The notes beneath the pieces were generated by a model. The model ran no database searches, had not been told where the DNA came from, and saw nothing but the letters and a program-made list of their open reading frames with translations. DNA of 64,000 nt from Streptomyces sp. H27-H1 (GTDB taxonomy: Bacteria; Actinomycetota; Actinomycetes; Streptomycetales; Streptomycetaceae). Every line of letters begins with the position of its first letter. Position 1 is the first letter of the stretch. Shown here one piece after another: positions 36,566-46,741 of this stretch. The DNA is taken from positions 186,001 to 250,000 of the forward strand of contig NZ_JAPNLJ010000009.1 of NCBI RefSeq assembly GCF_026627445.1, in the 5' to 3' direction. The translations under genes were made by a program, and so were the position numbers.

Positions 36566-37174
36566 ATGCCCACGCCCTACGGATCCCGCGGCGGCATGGC
36601 GTTCGGCGCCGATGAGCTTCACGTGCTCAGGCGCTCGCTCGCTCACGCCCTTCAGTCCTCGAACGCCCCCCTGACGGCCGTCGAGGTCCAGGACTGCCTG
36701 CGCCTCGCGGCGTCGGTGGACGACGCGGTCCAGGAGGCGGGGCGGCTCAGAGCGTTCCTCCTCGCCGACCTGGCCCGGTACAGAGCCGCCCTGCCCGGCA
36801 GTCTCTCCGGCTACCTGGAGCTGCTGCAGGACGCCCTCGCCGCCGGCTACGAGCCGGTGCCGGACGACCTCGCGGCCCTACGGGCGCTGCGCGCCAACCC
36901 GGTCGCCGCCGCGCTGCTGGAGCGGGCCCAGACCATCGCGGAACGCTCCGTACGCCGCAGGCTGTCCATGACGCCCGCACCGCGCACCCGGCTGCTGACC
37001 CTCGCGGGCGGCACCGAGGCCGGCGGCGCCGAGAAGGAGAACGACCCCGCGCGGCCCAAGCCCCAATCGCGGCCCGACGACCGGCCCGGGCGCCCCGTCC
37101 CGACGCCCGGAGAAGTCTTCCCGCCGCGCCGCAAGCCCACACCGCCCCCGGAGGCCGGGCGCGCGGCCGGCTAG
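36566..37174 (+). CDS. Conserved actinomycete protein of unknown function
   Basis: 202-aa cytoplasmic-looking protein. The first ~130 residues are helical (ADELHVLRRSLAHALQSS, VEVQDCLRLAASVDDAVQEAGRLRAFLLADLARYRAAL), followed by a Pro/Arg/Lys-rich disordered tail from about residue 140. I recognise no domain. It lies 133 bp after the DUF397 gene and 14 bp before a small membrane-protein gene. The position near lsr2 and argA is shared with other Streptomyces chromosomes. Confidence 0.82.
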   Translation: MPTPYGSRGGMAFGADELHVLRRSLAHALQSSNAPLTAVEVQDCLRLAASVDDAVQEAGRLRAFLLADLARYRAALPGSLSGYLELLQDALAAGYEPVPDDLAALRALRANPVAAALLERAQTIAERSVRRRLSMTPAPRTRLLTLAGGTEAGGAEKENDPARPKPQSRPDDRPGRPVPTPGEVFPPRRKPTPPPEAGRAAG

Positions 37175-37188
37175 CTAGGCTGTGGGGC

Positions 37189-37362
37189 ATGGACTACGTT
37201 TCCGCGCTCGTGCCCCCCTTCGTGATGGCCGTGTTCTTCATCGCGCTCATCGTGGTGATCGTGAAGAGCCAGGGCGGTGCCAACAAGGCCAAGGAGGACG
37301 CGGCCGTCGACGCCGTGCTCGCCCGCGCCGAGGCCGCCCAGCAGTCCCACCCCCAGAAGTAG
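37189..37362 (+). CDS. Small single-pass membrane protein (57 aa)
   Basis: A 57-codon ORF that starts MDYVSALVPPFVMAVFFIAL, with one strong transmembrane helix (about residues 8-25), then a short positively charged turn (VKSQGG) and an amphipathic Ala/Lys/Glu helix ending QQSHPQK. It has strong Streptomyces codon bias, lies 14 nt after the preceding gene and is followed by a perfect hairpin, all of which favour a real gene. Small membrane proteins of this form often regulate larger membrane complexes. Function is unknown. Confidence 0.78.
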   Translation: MDYVSALVPPFVMAVFFIALIVVIVKSQGGANKAKEDAAVDAVLARAEAAQQSHPQK

Positions 37363-37379
37363 CCCCCTCGACGGGGGAC

Positions 37380-37407
37380 GGGCGTACGGCTCCCCAGCCG
37401 TACGCCC
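37380..37407 (+). terminator. Hairpin after the small membrane-protein gene
   Basis: A perfect 12-bp stem, GGGCGTACGGCT / AGCCGTACGCCC, with a CCCC loop, 17 nt past the stop. A smaller CCCC/GGGG hairpin comes just before it. Confidence 0.75.
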
Positions 37408-37498
37408 TCTCACTTCGTTGCGGGGACCCCCGGATTTTGTTGCGCCTTGCCGCTCGGATAGCCGCGCAATACCCCACAACCCGCACTATCGTGCTGCT

Positions 37499-37954
37499 GT
37501 GCCTCGCCCCTTGGGAGAACTCGAAGACGCAGTCATGACGCGGGTGTGGCAGTGGAACCGCCCGGTCACCGTTCGCGAAGTCCTGGAAGACCTGCAGCAG
37601 GAACGGTCCATCGCGTACACCACGGTCATGACCGTTATGGACAATCTTCATCAGAAGGGCTGGGTCCGCCGCGAGGCGGAAGGCCGCGCCTATCGATATA
37701 CGGCGGTCTCCACCCGGGCCGCTTACTCGGCCGCACTGATGAACGCGGCCTGGTCGACGAGCGACAACCCCGCCGCCGCCCTCGTGGCCTTCTTCGGCAT
37801 GATGTCGGCGGAACAGCGCGAGGCGCTCAGGGACGCCGTACGCATCGTGCAGCCGGCCGTGCCCGAGGAGCCCCCGGAGTCGGCCGACTCCCCGGTCGCG
37901 GCGCCCGACAGCGAACGCGACTCCGGAGAGCCGAGTACCGAGCCGAGGCGATAA
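37499..37954 (+). CDS. BlaI/MecI-family transcriptional regulator
   Basis: 151-aa winged-helix repressor: LGELEDAVMTRVWQWNRPVTVREVLEDLQQERSIAYTTVMTVMDNLHQKGWVRREAEGRAYRYTAV, then a dimerisation region. BlaI proteins normally pair with a BlaR1-type membrane metalloprotease sensor. None is encoded beside it, so the signal input is unknown. A C-terminal acidic/Pro/Ser tail of ~35 residues is not part of the family fold. The start is taken as GTG 37499 so that the protein begins VPRPLGELE, as in homologues. Confidence 0.9.
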   Translation: MPRPLGELEDAVMTRVWQWNRPVTVREVLEDLQQERSIAYTTVMTVMDNLHQKGWVRREAEGRAYRYTAVSTRAAYSAALMNAAWSTSDNPAAALVAFFGMMSAEQREALRDAVRIVQPAVPEEPPESADSPVAAPDSERDSGEPSTEPRR

Positions 37955-37963
37955 CGTCCGGGC

Positions 37964-38494
37964 ATGGGTGAGTTTTCCGCTGCACATGCAAAAACAGTGA
38001 CGATCCGCCGAGCGCGCACCGGTGATGTTCCCGCACTGCGCCGCCTGCTCGACCAGTATGTGCAGCAGCGGATCCTGCTGGACAAAGCGCCGGTCGTCCT
38101 TTATGAGGACATCCAGGAGTTCTGGGTCGCCGAACAGGACACGGACGGCCAGGTGGTCGGCTGCGGTGCGCTCCACGTGATGTGGGAAGACCTGGCCGAA
38201 GTCCGCACTCTCGCGGTCGACCGCGACTTGAAGGGCGTGGGAGTCGGTCATCTGGTGCTCGACAAGTTGCTGGAGACCGCCCGGAGGGTGGGTGTCAGCC
38301 GGGTTTTCTGCCTGACCTTCGAAGTGGACTTCTTCGCGAAGCACGGCTTCGTCGAGATCGGCGAGACCCCGGTCGAGACCGATGTGTACATGGAGCTGCT
38401 GCGTTCCTTTGACGAGGGTGTCGCCGAGTTCCTCGGTCTCGAACGAGTGAAGCCGAACACCTTGGGCAACAGCCGGATGCTTCTGCACCTCTGA
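37964..38494 (+). CDS. argA: Amino-acid N-acetyltransferase (GNAT, ArgA-like)
   Basis: 176-aa GNAT protein of the actinobacterial N-acetylglutamate synthase type (short ArgA, as in mycobacteria). It has TIRRARTGDVPALRRLLDQYVQQRILLDKAP, VVGCGALHVMWEDLAEVRTLAVDRDLKGVGVGHLVLDKLL (acetyl-CoA loop) and FCLTFEVDFFAKHGFVEI. It would acetylate glutamate at the start of arginine synthesis. Other arginine genes are not nearby. It begins 9 bp after the BlaI-type gene. GNAT substrate assignment by sequence is less certain than the fold. Confidence 0.88.
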   Translation: MGEFSAAHAKTVTIRRARTGDVPALRRLLDQYVQQRILLDKAPVVLYEDIQEFWVAEQDTDGQVVGCGALHVMWEDLAEVRTLAVDRDLKGVGVGHLVLDKLLETARRVGVSRVFCLTFEVDFFAKHGFVEIGETPVETDVYMELLRSFDEGVAEFLGLERVKPNTLGNSRMLLHL

Positions 38495-38660
38495 TCGATC
38501 ACCGCGGGATTTCCCGGGAGCCCACGACTCCGGGGCCTATGTCCGAATCGCGCATGTTTCCCGACCCGTTGCGGACCCGAACCCGTGACGGGGGGTTTGT
38601 GTTTTCCAGGCAAAAGCGGTTTCCTTTCCGCGTACTGCTTTTCGATGAAAGGAAATCCCG

Positions 38661-38999
38661 GTGGCACAGAAGGTTCAGGTCCTTCTTGTCGACGACCTCG
38701 ACGGCGGCGAGGCGGACGAGACGGTGACGTTCGCTCTGGATGGCAAGACCTACGAGATCGACCTCACCACCGCCAACGCTGAAAAGCTCCGCGGTCTTCT
38801 CGACCCGTTCACCAAGGGCGGTCGCCGCACCGGTGGCCGTGCCGCGGCCGGACGCACCAAGGGCGGCCGCGCCGCTGCGGTGTCCGGCAACCCGGACACC
38901 GCCGAGATCCGCGCATGGGCCAAGGCCCAGGGCATGAGCGTCAACGATCGCGGCCGCGTTCCGCAGGACATCCGCGAGGCCTACGAAAACCGGGGCTGA
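38661..38999 (+). CDS. lsr2: Nucleoid-associated histone-like protein Lsr2
   Basis: 112-aa xenogeneic silencer that binds AT-rich minor grooves and bridges DNA. The N-terminal dimerisation domain (MAQKVQVLLVDDLDGGEADETVTFALDGKTYEIDLT) is followed by a Gly/Arg/Ala linker and a C-terminal DNA-binding domain with the RGR core in SVNDRGRVPQDIREAYENRG. GTG 38661 has GAAAGGAA just upstream. The 166-bp upstream region is notably T-rich for this genome (38590-38660). Its last 19 bp overlap the convergent SCO3374-family gene. Confidence 0.96.
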   Translation: MAQKVQVLLVDDLDGGEADETVTFALDGKTYEIDLTTANAEKLRGLLDPFTKGGRRTGGRAAAGRTKGGRAAAVSGNPDTAEIRAWAKAQGMSVNDRGRVPQDIREAYENRG

Positions 39000-39625
39000 C
39001 CTCCGGTCGGGATCCCGGTCCCGATGCGATGCGCGGGGTCCGTACGTCGCCGTAGCCGCGCCCGGTGGCATTCCGTCGCCGCCGCCGCGACCAGGCGTAC
39101 GAGACCGGGCCCGGCGGAGTCTTCGCAACGACCGGGCCCGGAGCCCTGCCCCGGAGCGGGCAGGGCGGGCAGCAGTGCCTCACACCCCTGCTCGGGGGGC
39201 CGCAGCCACACGGCGGCCCCCCGAGGGTTTTCCCCGGGCCCGACCAGGTGCCCCGGCGGCGCCGGAGCGGTGATCCGGCCACCCGCACCCAGGGCGGCGA
39301 GATCAAGGGCCACCCCGCCCCATTCCAGCCAGTCGAGCAGTCCTTCCAGCTCTTCGGCGCTCCCCGGGGCCACCAGGAACCGCATCCTGCGTCCCATGAG
39401 CGCCACCGGACCCGTGGCGAGGGGCCGGCGCAACACGGCGGCGCCGGCATCGGCGGGCAGTTCCAGTACGTCGAACCGCACCCCGGTCACCAGCTGCGCG
39501 GGCGGTCCGCCGGCCACGGGCCAGCCGAGCACGCGTTCGTACCAGGACGCCGTCGGATCGGTCGCGGGCACCCCGATCGGAGCGCGGGGGAGCGGGACGG
39601 TCACGGGCGGCGCGGTGAGGGCCAT
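38981..39625 (-). CDS. SCO3374-family protein
   Basis: 214-aa protein with a bifunctional primase/polymerase-like N-terminus pattern (TDPTASWYERVLGWPVAGGPPAQLVTGVRFDVLELPADAGAAVLRRPL), then a region rich in Pro/Gly and a C-terminal Arg-rich tail. It fits the Streptomyces SCO3374 family found between lsr2 and clpC. Function is not established. It is convergent with lsr2, overlapping it by 19 bp, and divergent from clpC. Confidence 0.85.
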   Translation of the reverse strand: MALTAPPVTVPLPRAPIGVPATDPTASWYERVLGWPVAGGPPAQLVTGVRFDVLELPADAGAAVLRRPLATGPVALMGRRMRFLVAPGSAEELEGLLDWLEWGGVALDLAALGAGGRITAPAPPGHLVGPGENPRGAAVWLRPPEQGCEALLPALPAPGQGSGPGRCEDSAGPGLVRLVAAAATECHRARLRRRTDPAHRIGTGIPTGGQPRFS

Positions 39626-40101
39626 GTCCGGAGCAACTGCGGAAACGCTCCGGGGTTACGCGCGATGTGACGCACGGCACTTGACTGAATGCGGAACGTA
39701 AACGTCCGTGGGGCTCCGGTCTCACATTCAGGACGGAAGCGTGTTCGCCCGTAGCTGAGGGAACCGGCGTCCACCAGTGTGAACTGTCCCGTCCTCAGGG
39801 GTAAGACATTCCTAGTGGATCGGGGTGACATGCTGATTTACACGGTCCGAGACCGGCTTCCGTTCGCCATCGGCGTACACGTGTGACGGGTATCTGCCTG
39901 GCCTGCGGGAACATCGTCTCGCACCATCGGGTTGGAGCAGTTGTCGGCACTTACAGCCGGGTTTTCCCCCGGACGTGAGGGTGAGCCGCGGACGGATGTC
40001 GGCAGTTGGAATGAGCTGTCCCGCCCCGCGGGACTAGCATGCGGAAGGACAGGGCGGGGACCGACCCCGAACTGCCCGACCGCTCTGAGGAGCGATAAAC
40101 G
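39626..40101 (+). promoter_or_regulatory. clpC upstream region
   Basis: A 476-bp gene-free stretch. It must hold promoters for clpC (plus) and for the SCO3374-family gene (minus). It contains a ClgR-type operator at 39862-39878 and a good ribosome-binding site (GAGGAG, 40086-40091) before clpC. No CIRCE or HAIR heat-shock element was recognised. No coding frame in it shows convincing codon bias. Confidence 0.6.
39862..39878 (+). promoter_or_regulatory. ClgR-type operator upstream of clpC
   Basis: GTTCGCCATCGGCGTAC fits the ClgR palindrome (GTTCGC-like half, five-base spacer, GCG half) that controls clp protease genes in Streptomyces and mycobacteria. It sits 224 bp upstream of the clpC start. 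The core CGC-N5-GCG is exact; the outer arms match at five of six positions. Confidence 0.65.
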
Positions 40102-42627
<2,526 letters not shown>

Positions 42628-42653
42628 GCGCTAGCCGCTGACAGCGGTACGAA

Positions 42654-42691
42654 GGGGCGGCCCCGGGACCGAAAGGTTCCGGGGCCGCCCC
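42654..42691 (+). terminator. Strong hairpin terminator after clpC
   Basis: A 17-bp stem (GGGGCGGCCCCGGGACC and its complement, with one G-T pair) and a GAAA tetraloop, followed by TTCGTCG. It is one of the most stable hairpins in the window and ends clpC. Confidence 0.88.
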
Positions 42692-42713
42692 TTCGTCGTG
42701 CCCGGGGGCGGGT

Positions 42714-43072
42714 CAGTTGCCGTAGGCCTGCGGCACCATCGAGAGCTTCGCCCGGGGGAAACGGCTGAGCACCCGCTCCTCCAGCCCGGTCTCCCACGGT
42801 TCTTCCTCGTTGTCTTCGTAGAACTTCAAGCGCTGCAGGGAGCGTTCCACACCGGCTGGCGGGCCAGGAAGCCGGCCAGGGCGCCCCGGGTGCCCTCACG
42901 GCCGATGTGCAGGCCGGGCGGGCCCATGAGGGGGTCAGCGCCGCCAGCTGGCGCCCGCCTGCTCGCCCGGGGGGAGCGCTTGCTCGCCGGCGCCCTCCGC
43001 GTGGAAGAGCTTTTTGAGGAGGGGGGTCACGACCCCCGAGGCCAGCCGGATCCCCACCACGGATGCGTCCAC
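42714..43072 (-). pseudogene. Decayed gene, possibly a NACHT-type NTPase (N- and C-terminal fragments)
   Basis: Three fragments of one apparent gene, in different frames of the minus strand. From GTG 43072: VDASVVGIRLASGVVTPLLKKLFHAEGAG, then a stop at 42935. In another frame: GLHIGREGTRGALAGFLARQPVW, then a stop. In a third: ERSLQRLKFYEDNEEEPWETG, then RVLSRFPRAKLSMVPQAYGN with a stop at 42714. The first fragment resembles the N-terminal helical domain of Streptomyces NACHT NTPases (from memory). Intact relatives are far longer, so most of the gene has been lost. It is almost certainly non-functional. Confidence 0.5.
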
Positions 43073-43166
43073 GAGGCGCGAGCGTAGTTTCCGGCGGAAG
43101 AGGAGCGCAGGACTTTGGTCCCGGCGGGGGCCGGCAGAGGTCCCGTGCCGGTGACAAGCCGCACAG

Positions 43167-43219
43167 GGCAAATCGGACCTACTAGGAGCATTCGTAGAGA
43201 TCGAAGTCCGATTTGCCCC
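43167..43219. repeat. 13-bp perfect inverted repeat with internal stem
   Basis: Arms GGGCAAATCGGAC (43167-43179) and GTCCGATTTGCCC (43207-43219) are perfect complements, with a 27-nt centre that holds a second CTAC/GTAG pairing. It is AT-richer than its surroundings. It lies between the decayed gene and the M23 peptidase gene. It could be a transcript structure, a bidirectional terminator or an insertion relic. Confidence 0.85.
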
Positions 43220-43420
43220 ACCACAGACCCAGTGGGGAGGCGGTCAACAGGCCTGACAGCCCCCTGGGTACCTACGACGCCGGGTAGTAATGGGGCGGTT
43301 TGGGGAAGCAGGGGGGCCCGGGTTACCAAGGATGAGCAAGCAAGCCCGGCGCCCGCTCAGCGTGCCGGGTCCTTTCTTGCCCGCAGCACCGTCCCCGTCC
43401 CCGGCCCCGGAGGTTCCTTC
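43220..43420 (+). promoter_or_regulatory. Leader region of the M23 peptidase gene
   Basis: About 200 bp of G-rich, structured sequence before the M23 start. A CCCGGCGC / GTGCCGGG stem (about 43349-43372) followed by TCCTTTCTT looks like an attenuator-type hairpin. Cell-wall hydrolase genes in Streptomyces are sometimes preceded by c-di-AMP riboswitches, but I could not match the conserved ydaO blocks here. The ribosome-binding site is GGAGG, 7 nt before ATG 43421. Confidence 0.4.
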
Positions 43421-44038
43421 ATGTCCGCGAAGCGTGTCAGCACCCGTCGTACCCGTATCGCCATCGGCGCCACCGCCCTCGGTGCGGCCCTGGCACTCGG
43501 GGCCGGGACGACCGCAGCCTTCGCCGACGAGGTGCCCCGGACCGCCATGGCCGGGACCCCCGACCTGGTGTCCGAGCAGGCCGCCGCCCAGGCCGCGGCC
43601 GTCGCCGCGAAGTCGGCGGCCCTGTGGGAGAAGCCGGTGTCCTCGTACACGCTCTCCGCGACCTTCGGCAAGGGCGGCACCATGTGGTCGCACAAGCACT
43701 CCGGCCAGGACTTCGCCGTTCCGGTCGGCACCAAGGTGGACACCGTGTCGGCGGGCACGGTCGTCAAGTCCGGCCCGAACGGCGGCGGTGACGGCCCGGC
43801 CTACGGCAACGCCATCGTGATCAAGCACGCGAACAACACGTACTCGCAGTACGCGCACCTCTCGAAGATCCAGGTCAAGACCGGCCAGAAGGTGTCGAAG
43901 GGCCAGCAGATCGCCCTCTCCGGCAACACCGGCAATTCGAGCGGCCCGCACCTCCACTTCGAGATCCGGACCACCCCGAACTACGGCTCGGCCGTGAACC
44001 CGGTGGCCTTCCTGCGCAAGGTCGGCGTCACCATCTGA
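43421..44038 (+). CDS. Secreted M23-family metallopeptidase
   Basis: 205-aa exported peptidoglycan endopeptidase. The N-terminal signal is MSAKRVSTRRTRIAIGATAL and continues to a cleavage site near AFA-DE (about residue 38). An Ala-rich helix precedes the M23 domain, with zinc motifs HSGQD and HLHFE (His in GPHLHFEIR). There is no LysM or wall-binding domain, so it may act as a small diffusible hydrolase or depend on partners. The stop abuts the convergent LamG-like gene: the two stop codons sit back to back (TGATCA). Confidence 0.94.
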   Translation: MSAKRVSTRRTRIAIGATALGAALALGAGTTAAFADEVPRTAMAGTPDLVSEQAAAQAAAVAAKSAALWEKPVSSYTLSATFGKGGTMWSHKHSGQDFAVPVGTKVDTVSAGTVVKSGPNGGGDGPAYGNAIVIKHANNTYSQYAHLSKIQVKTGQKVSKGQQIALSGNTGNSSGPHLHFEIRTTPNYGSAVNPVAFLRKVGVTI

Positions 44039-45253
44039 TCAGCCGGTCACCCAGGCGTGGGTCCCGGTGCCGCGCGCCGCAACGTCCAGCTTGCCCTGGC
44101 GGTAGGCGGCGGCCTGCTCGTCCGTGAAGGGCGACTCGTAGAACCGGAAGTAGTTCATCGCACCCTTGAAGGCTCCGGCCCACGCGTCCTGGTGGCGGGC
44201 GCGGCCGAGCTGCAAGGGGCCCGAGTTCTGCCAGATCCCCGGGATCGTGGCCTCGCCGGCCTTCTTGCCCTCCACGTAGAGGGAGATCACCTTCTTCTCC
44301 GCGTCGTGGACGGCCGTCAGCACCGTCCAGGCCTTGACCGTCTTCGGACCGTCGGAGGCCACGGTCACCACCGTGGGCGTGTCCCCCTTGTCCGTGGTCC
44401 GCACGCGGAACACCCACGCCTGCTTGCCGTTCACCTCGTCGGCTCCGAGCTCGAAGGAGAACGACTCCCCGGTGCCCTGGCTCATGACGATGTGCGCGCC
44501 CTTCGCCGTGGAGGCGTTGTAGACGCGGGCCGAGAGGGAGAAGCTCTTGGTCGTGTCCACCGCCTGCTCGACGGCCTGGGCGTACGAGTTCGGATTGCCC
44601 TTGAGGGTGAGCTGGTGGCGCACGCCCACCTTGGGCACCGTGGCCTCCGGGCCCATGCGGATGCTGGTCTTGCCGACGCCGTCCTTGAGGAGCGAGGCGT
44701 CGCTCGAAACGGTGGGGGAGTAGCTCTTCGACGGGGACGCGTCGGGGTCGGGCGAGGCCGGGGCCGACGCCGCAGCCGAGGGCGCGTTGTCGGCGACGTC
44801 CTTGGAACCCCCGCCGGGCTTGTCGTCCTTCAGCAGTACGAACGCTCCGCCGCCGGCGAGCAGCAGGAGCACGGTCACGGCGCCGCCCACCATCCACAGC
44901 CGCTTCTTGCGCCGCTCTGCGGTCGACCGGTTGGCCATCGCATCCCAGTCGGGCTGCTCCGCGAAGGCGGCGGCCGGCAGTCCCGGGCCGGGTCCGGCCG
45001 GGTCGGCCTCCTCGGGAAAGGGCATCGGGGGGCCGAAGTTGCCGGCTGCGGGCGGGCTCGGCGGGTAGCCGTAGCCGCCGCCCTGCGGGTAGCCGTAGCC
45101 GCCGTCGGGAGAGGGCCGGTCCTGCTGCTCGGGCCCGCCGGGCGGGAACCCGTAGCCGCCCGGCGCGGGTATACCCGGCGGGAACCCGTAGCCGCCGCTC
45201 TCCGGGGCAGGCTCGGGCTGGGGGCTGTGCGGGCGATCCGTACCGTCAGTCAT
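44039..45253 (-). CDS. Membrane-anchored LamG-like (concanavalin A-fold) protein
   Basis: 404-aa protein. The N-terminal cytoplasmic tail (about residues 1-130) is Pro/Gly/Tyr-rich with repeated GYGFPPG and GYGYP units, then a single transmembrane helix (about 141-160) after RRKKRLW. A Ser/Pro/Asp linker leads to an extracellular LamG-like jelly-roll domain (about 215-404; SFSLSARVYNASTAKGAHIVMSQG, WTVLTAVHDAEKKVISLYVEGKKAG, GAMNYFRFYESPFTDEQAAAY). Such domains bind glycans or protein surfaces. The Tyr/Pro-rich tail resembles those of other Streptomyces surface proteins. Function unknown. Confidence 0.86.
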   Translation of the reverse strand: MTDGTDRPHSPQPEPAPESGGYGFPPGIPAPGGYGFPPGGPEQQDRPSPDGGYGYPQGGGYGYPPSPPAAGNFGPPMPFPEEADPAGPGPGLPAAAFAEQPDWDAMANRSTAERRKKRLWMVGGAVTVLLLLAGGGAFVLLKDDKPGGGSKDVADNAPSAAASAPASPDPDASPSKSYSPTVSSDASLLKDGVGKTSIRMGPEATVPKVGVRHQLTLKGNPNSYAQAVEQAVDTTKSFSLSARVYNASTAKGAHIVMSQGTGESFSFELGADEVNGKQAWVFRVRTTDKGDTPTVVTVASDGPKTVKAWTVLTAVHDAEKKVISLYVEGKKAGEATIPGIWQNSGPLQLGRARHQDAWAGAFKGAMNYFRFYESPFTDEQAAAYRQGKLDVAARGTGTHAWVTG

Positions 45254-45377
45254 GCTTCGGATGCTAAAACATCGGCGTCCGCAATCGAACAGCCGCCGGT
45301 CGCGATACGACACCGATCCCGGCTCCCGGACCCGCCCGTCCCGGCTTTCGCCCGACCCGCTTTCGCCCGGACCCCGC

Positions 45378-46691
45378 TCAGTCCTCCCGGCGGACGATGG
45401 GGAAGCTCCCCGTCGCGGTCGGCGCGTGCTCCGGCAGCCACAGCACCGCCACCGCCCCCGCCGCCTCGCCGTCGCGGACGAAGCCGCCGTGGGCCGCCAC
45501 GTTGCGGAACGTCAGCCGGGCGCCCAGCACCCGCGCCTGCCCCTCCGCGATGGTCAGCCCCAGCCCGTGCCCGACACCGGCCCGGTCCGTGGACCCGGTC
45601 CGGAACCGGCTCGGCCCCTCCCGCAGCAGGGCCTCGGGGAAGCCCGGCCCGTGGTCCCGGATCCGTACGACCCTGCCTTCGACATCGACCTGCACCGGCG
45701 CCCGCCCGTACCGCGAGGCGTTCGCGAGGAGGTTGCCGAGGATCCGCTCCAGGCGGCGCGGATCGGTGCTGACGATCTCGTCCGCGACGATCCGTACGCT
45801 CGCCTCCGGCATCAGCGAGGTGACCCGGCGGCTCACGAACTCGCCCAGCGCCACTTCCTGGAGCTCCGCCCGTTCGGACGCGCTGTCCAGCCGGGCCACT
45901 TCCAGTACGTCCTCGACCAGTGCCCGCAGCGCCTGCGCGCGGTCCCGTACGAGCTCGGTCGGCCGCCCCGGCGGCAGTAGTTCCGCCGCCGTGAGCAGGC
46001 CGGTCACCGGGGTGCGCAGCTCGTGCGCGATATCGGCGGTCACCCGCCGCTCCGCCTCCAGCCGCTGCTGGAGCGCGTCCGCCATCCCGTCGACGGCCCG
46101 TGCGAGGTCGTCGGTCTCATCGCGTACGACTCCGCCGACCGCGTCCCGCACCCGTACCTCGGGATCCCCGTGCGCCACCCGCTGGGCCGCGGCCGCAGCC
46201 TTGCGCAGCCGGCGCGAGATCTGGCCGCCGATCAGCACGCCGAGCGCCGAACCGCCGACCACCACGGCCAGGGAGCCGATGACCAGCGCCCGGTCCAGGT
46301 CGCGCACCATGTTGGCGCTCTCCCTGAACTGCGTGTGCAGCGACAGCACCTGCCCGTTTCCGAGCGGTACGGCCGCCCACACCTCGGGGAGGCCGCGCGG
46401 GTTGTCCTGGATGTAGGTGCCGCGCCGCCCGGACCGGGCCTTCTCGCGCAGCTCACCGGGCAGGTCCGGGTCGTTGAGCTTGGCGCCCATGGGGGGCTTG
46501 CGGCCGGCCTCGGCGTTGCGGGAGATGAACTGCACCCGGTCCAGCTGTACCTCGCGGGCGCTCTCCAGCATCGAGACGCGGGCAGCGCTGTGCACCACCA
46601 GGCTCAGCGCGATGGCGGTCAGCGCGCCCACGGAAGCGATGGCGAGCGTGATCTTCCAGCGGATCCCGGTCCGCAGGGTGAACCGCTTCAT
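45378..46691 (-). CDS. cseC: Sensor histidine kinase CseC
   Basis: 437-aa sensor kinase of the SigE envelope-stress system. Two transmembrane helices (about 12-33 and 137-157) flank an extracytoplasmic domain, followed by HAMP (about 158-215), HisKA with phospho-His in RRVTADIAHELRTPVTGLL, and HATPase_c (N-box LERILGNLLANASRYG, G1 RDHGPGFPEALL, G2 GVGHGLGLTIAEGQARVLGA). CseC senses cell-wall damage and phosphorylates CseB, which activates sigE transcription. Assignment rests on motifs plus the full sigE-cseA-cseB-cseC order. Confidence 0.95.
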   Translation of the reverse strand: MKRFTLRTGIRWKITLAIASVGALTAIALSLVVHSAARVSMLESAREVQLDRVQFISRNAEAGRKPPMGAKLNDPDLPGELREKARSGRRGTYIQDNPRGLPEVWAAVPLGNGQVLSLHTQFRESANMVRDLDRALVIGSLAVVVGGSALGVLIGGQISRRLRKAAAAAQRVAHGDPEVRVRDAVGGVVRDETDDLARAVDGMADALQQRLEAERRVTADIAHELRTPVTGLLTAAELLPPGRPTELVRDRAQALRALVEDVLEVARLDSASERAELQEVALGEFVSRRVTSLMPEASVRIVADEIVSTDPRRLERILGNLLANASRYGRAPVQVDVEGRVVRIRDHGPGFPEALLREGPSRFRTGSTDRAGVGHGLGLTIAEGQARVLGARLTFRNVAAHGGFVRDGEAAGAVAVLWLPEHAPTATGSFPIVRRED

Positions 46692-46741
46692 TCAGCTTTC
46701 ATTTCCCGCGCTCGTCCCCCGTGCTCGTTCCTCTCAAGGCA

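Noticed and set aside
43236..43420. c-di-AMP (ydaO) riboswitch before the M23 gene
   Set aside because: The context is suggestive, but the conserved blocks of that riboswitch, as I know them, could not be found; kept only as an unassigned leader.
43290..43820. Possible upstream ORF starting ATG 43332 and running into the M23 gene in another frame
   Set aside because: It has a weak ribosome-binding site, Pro/Ser-rich shadow composition after 43421, and no domain; it is best explained as an alternative frame of the leader and M23 gene.
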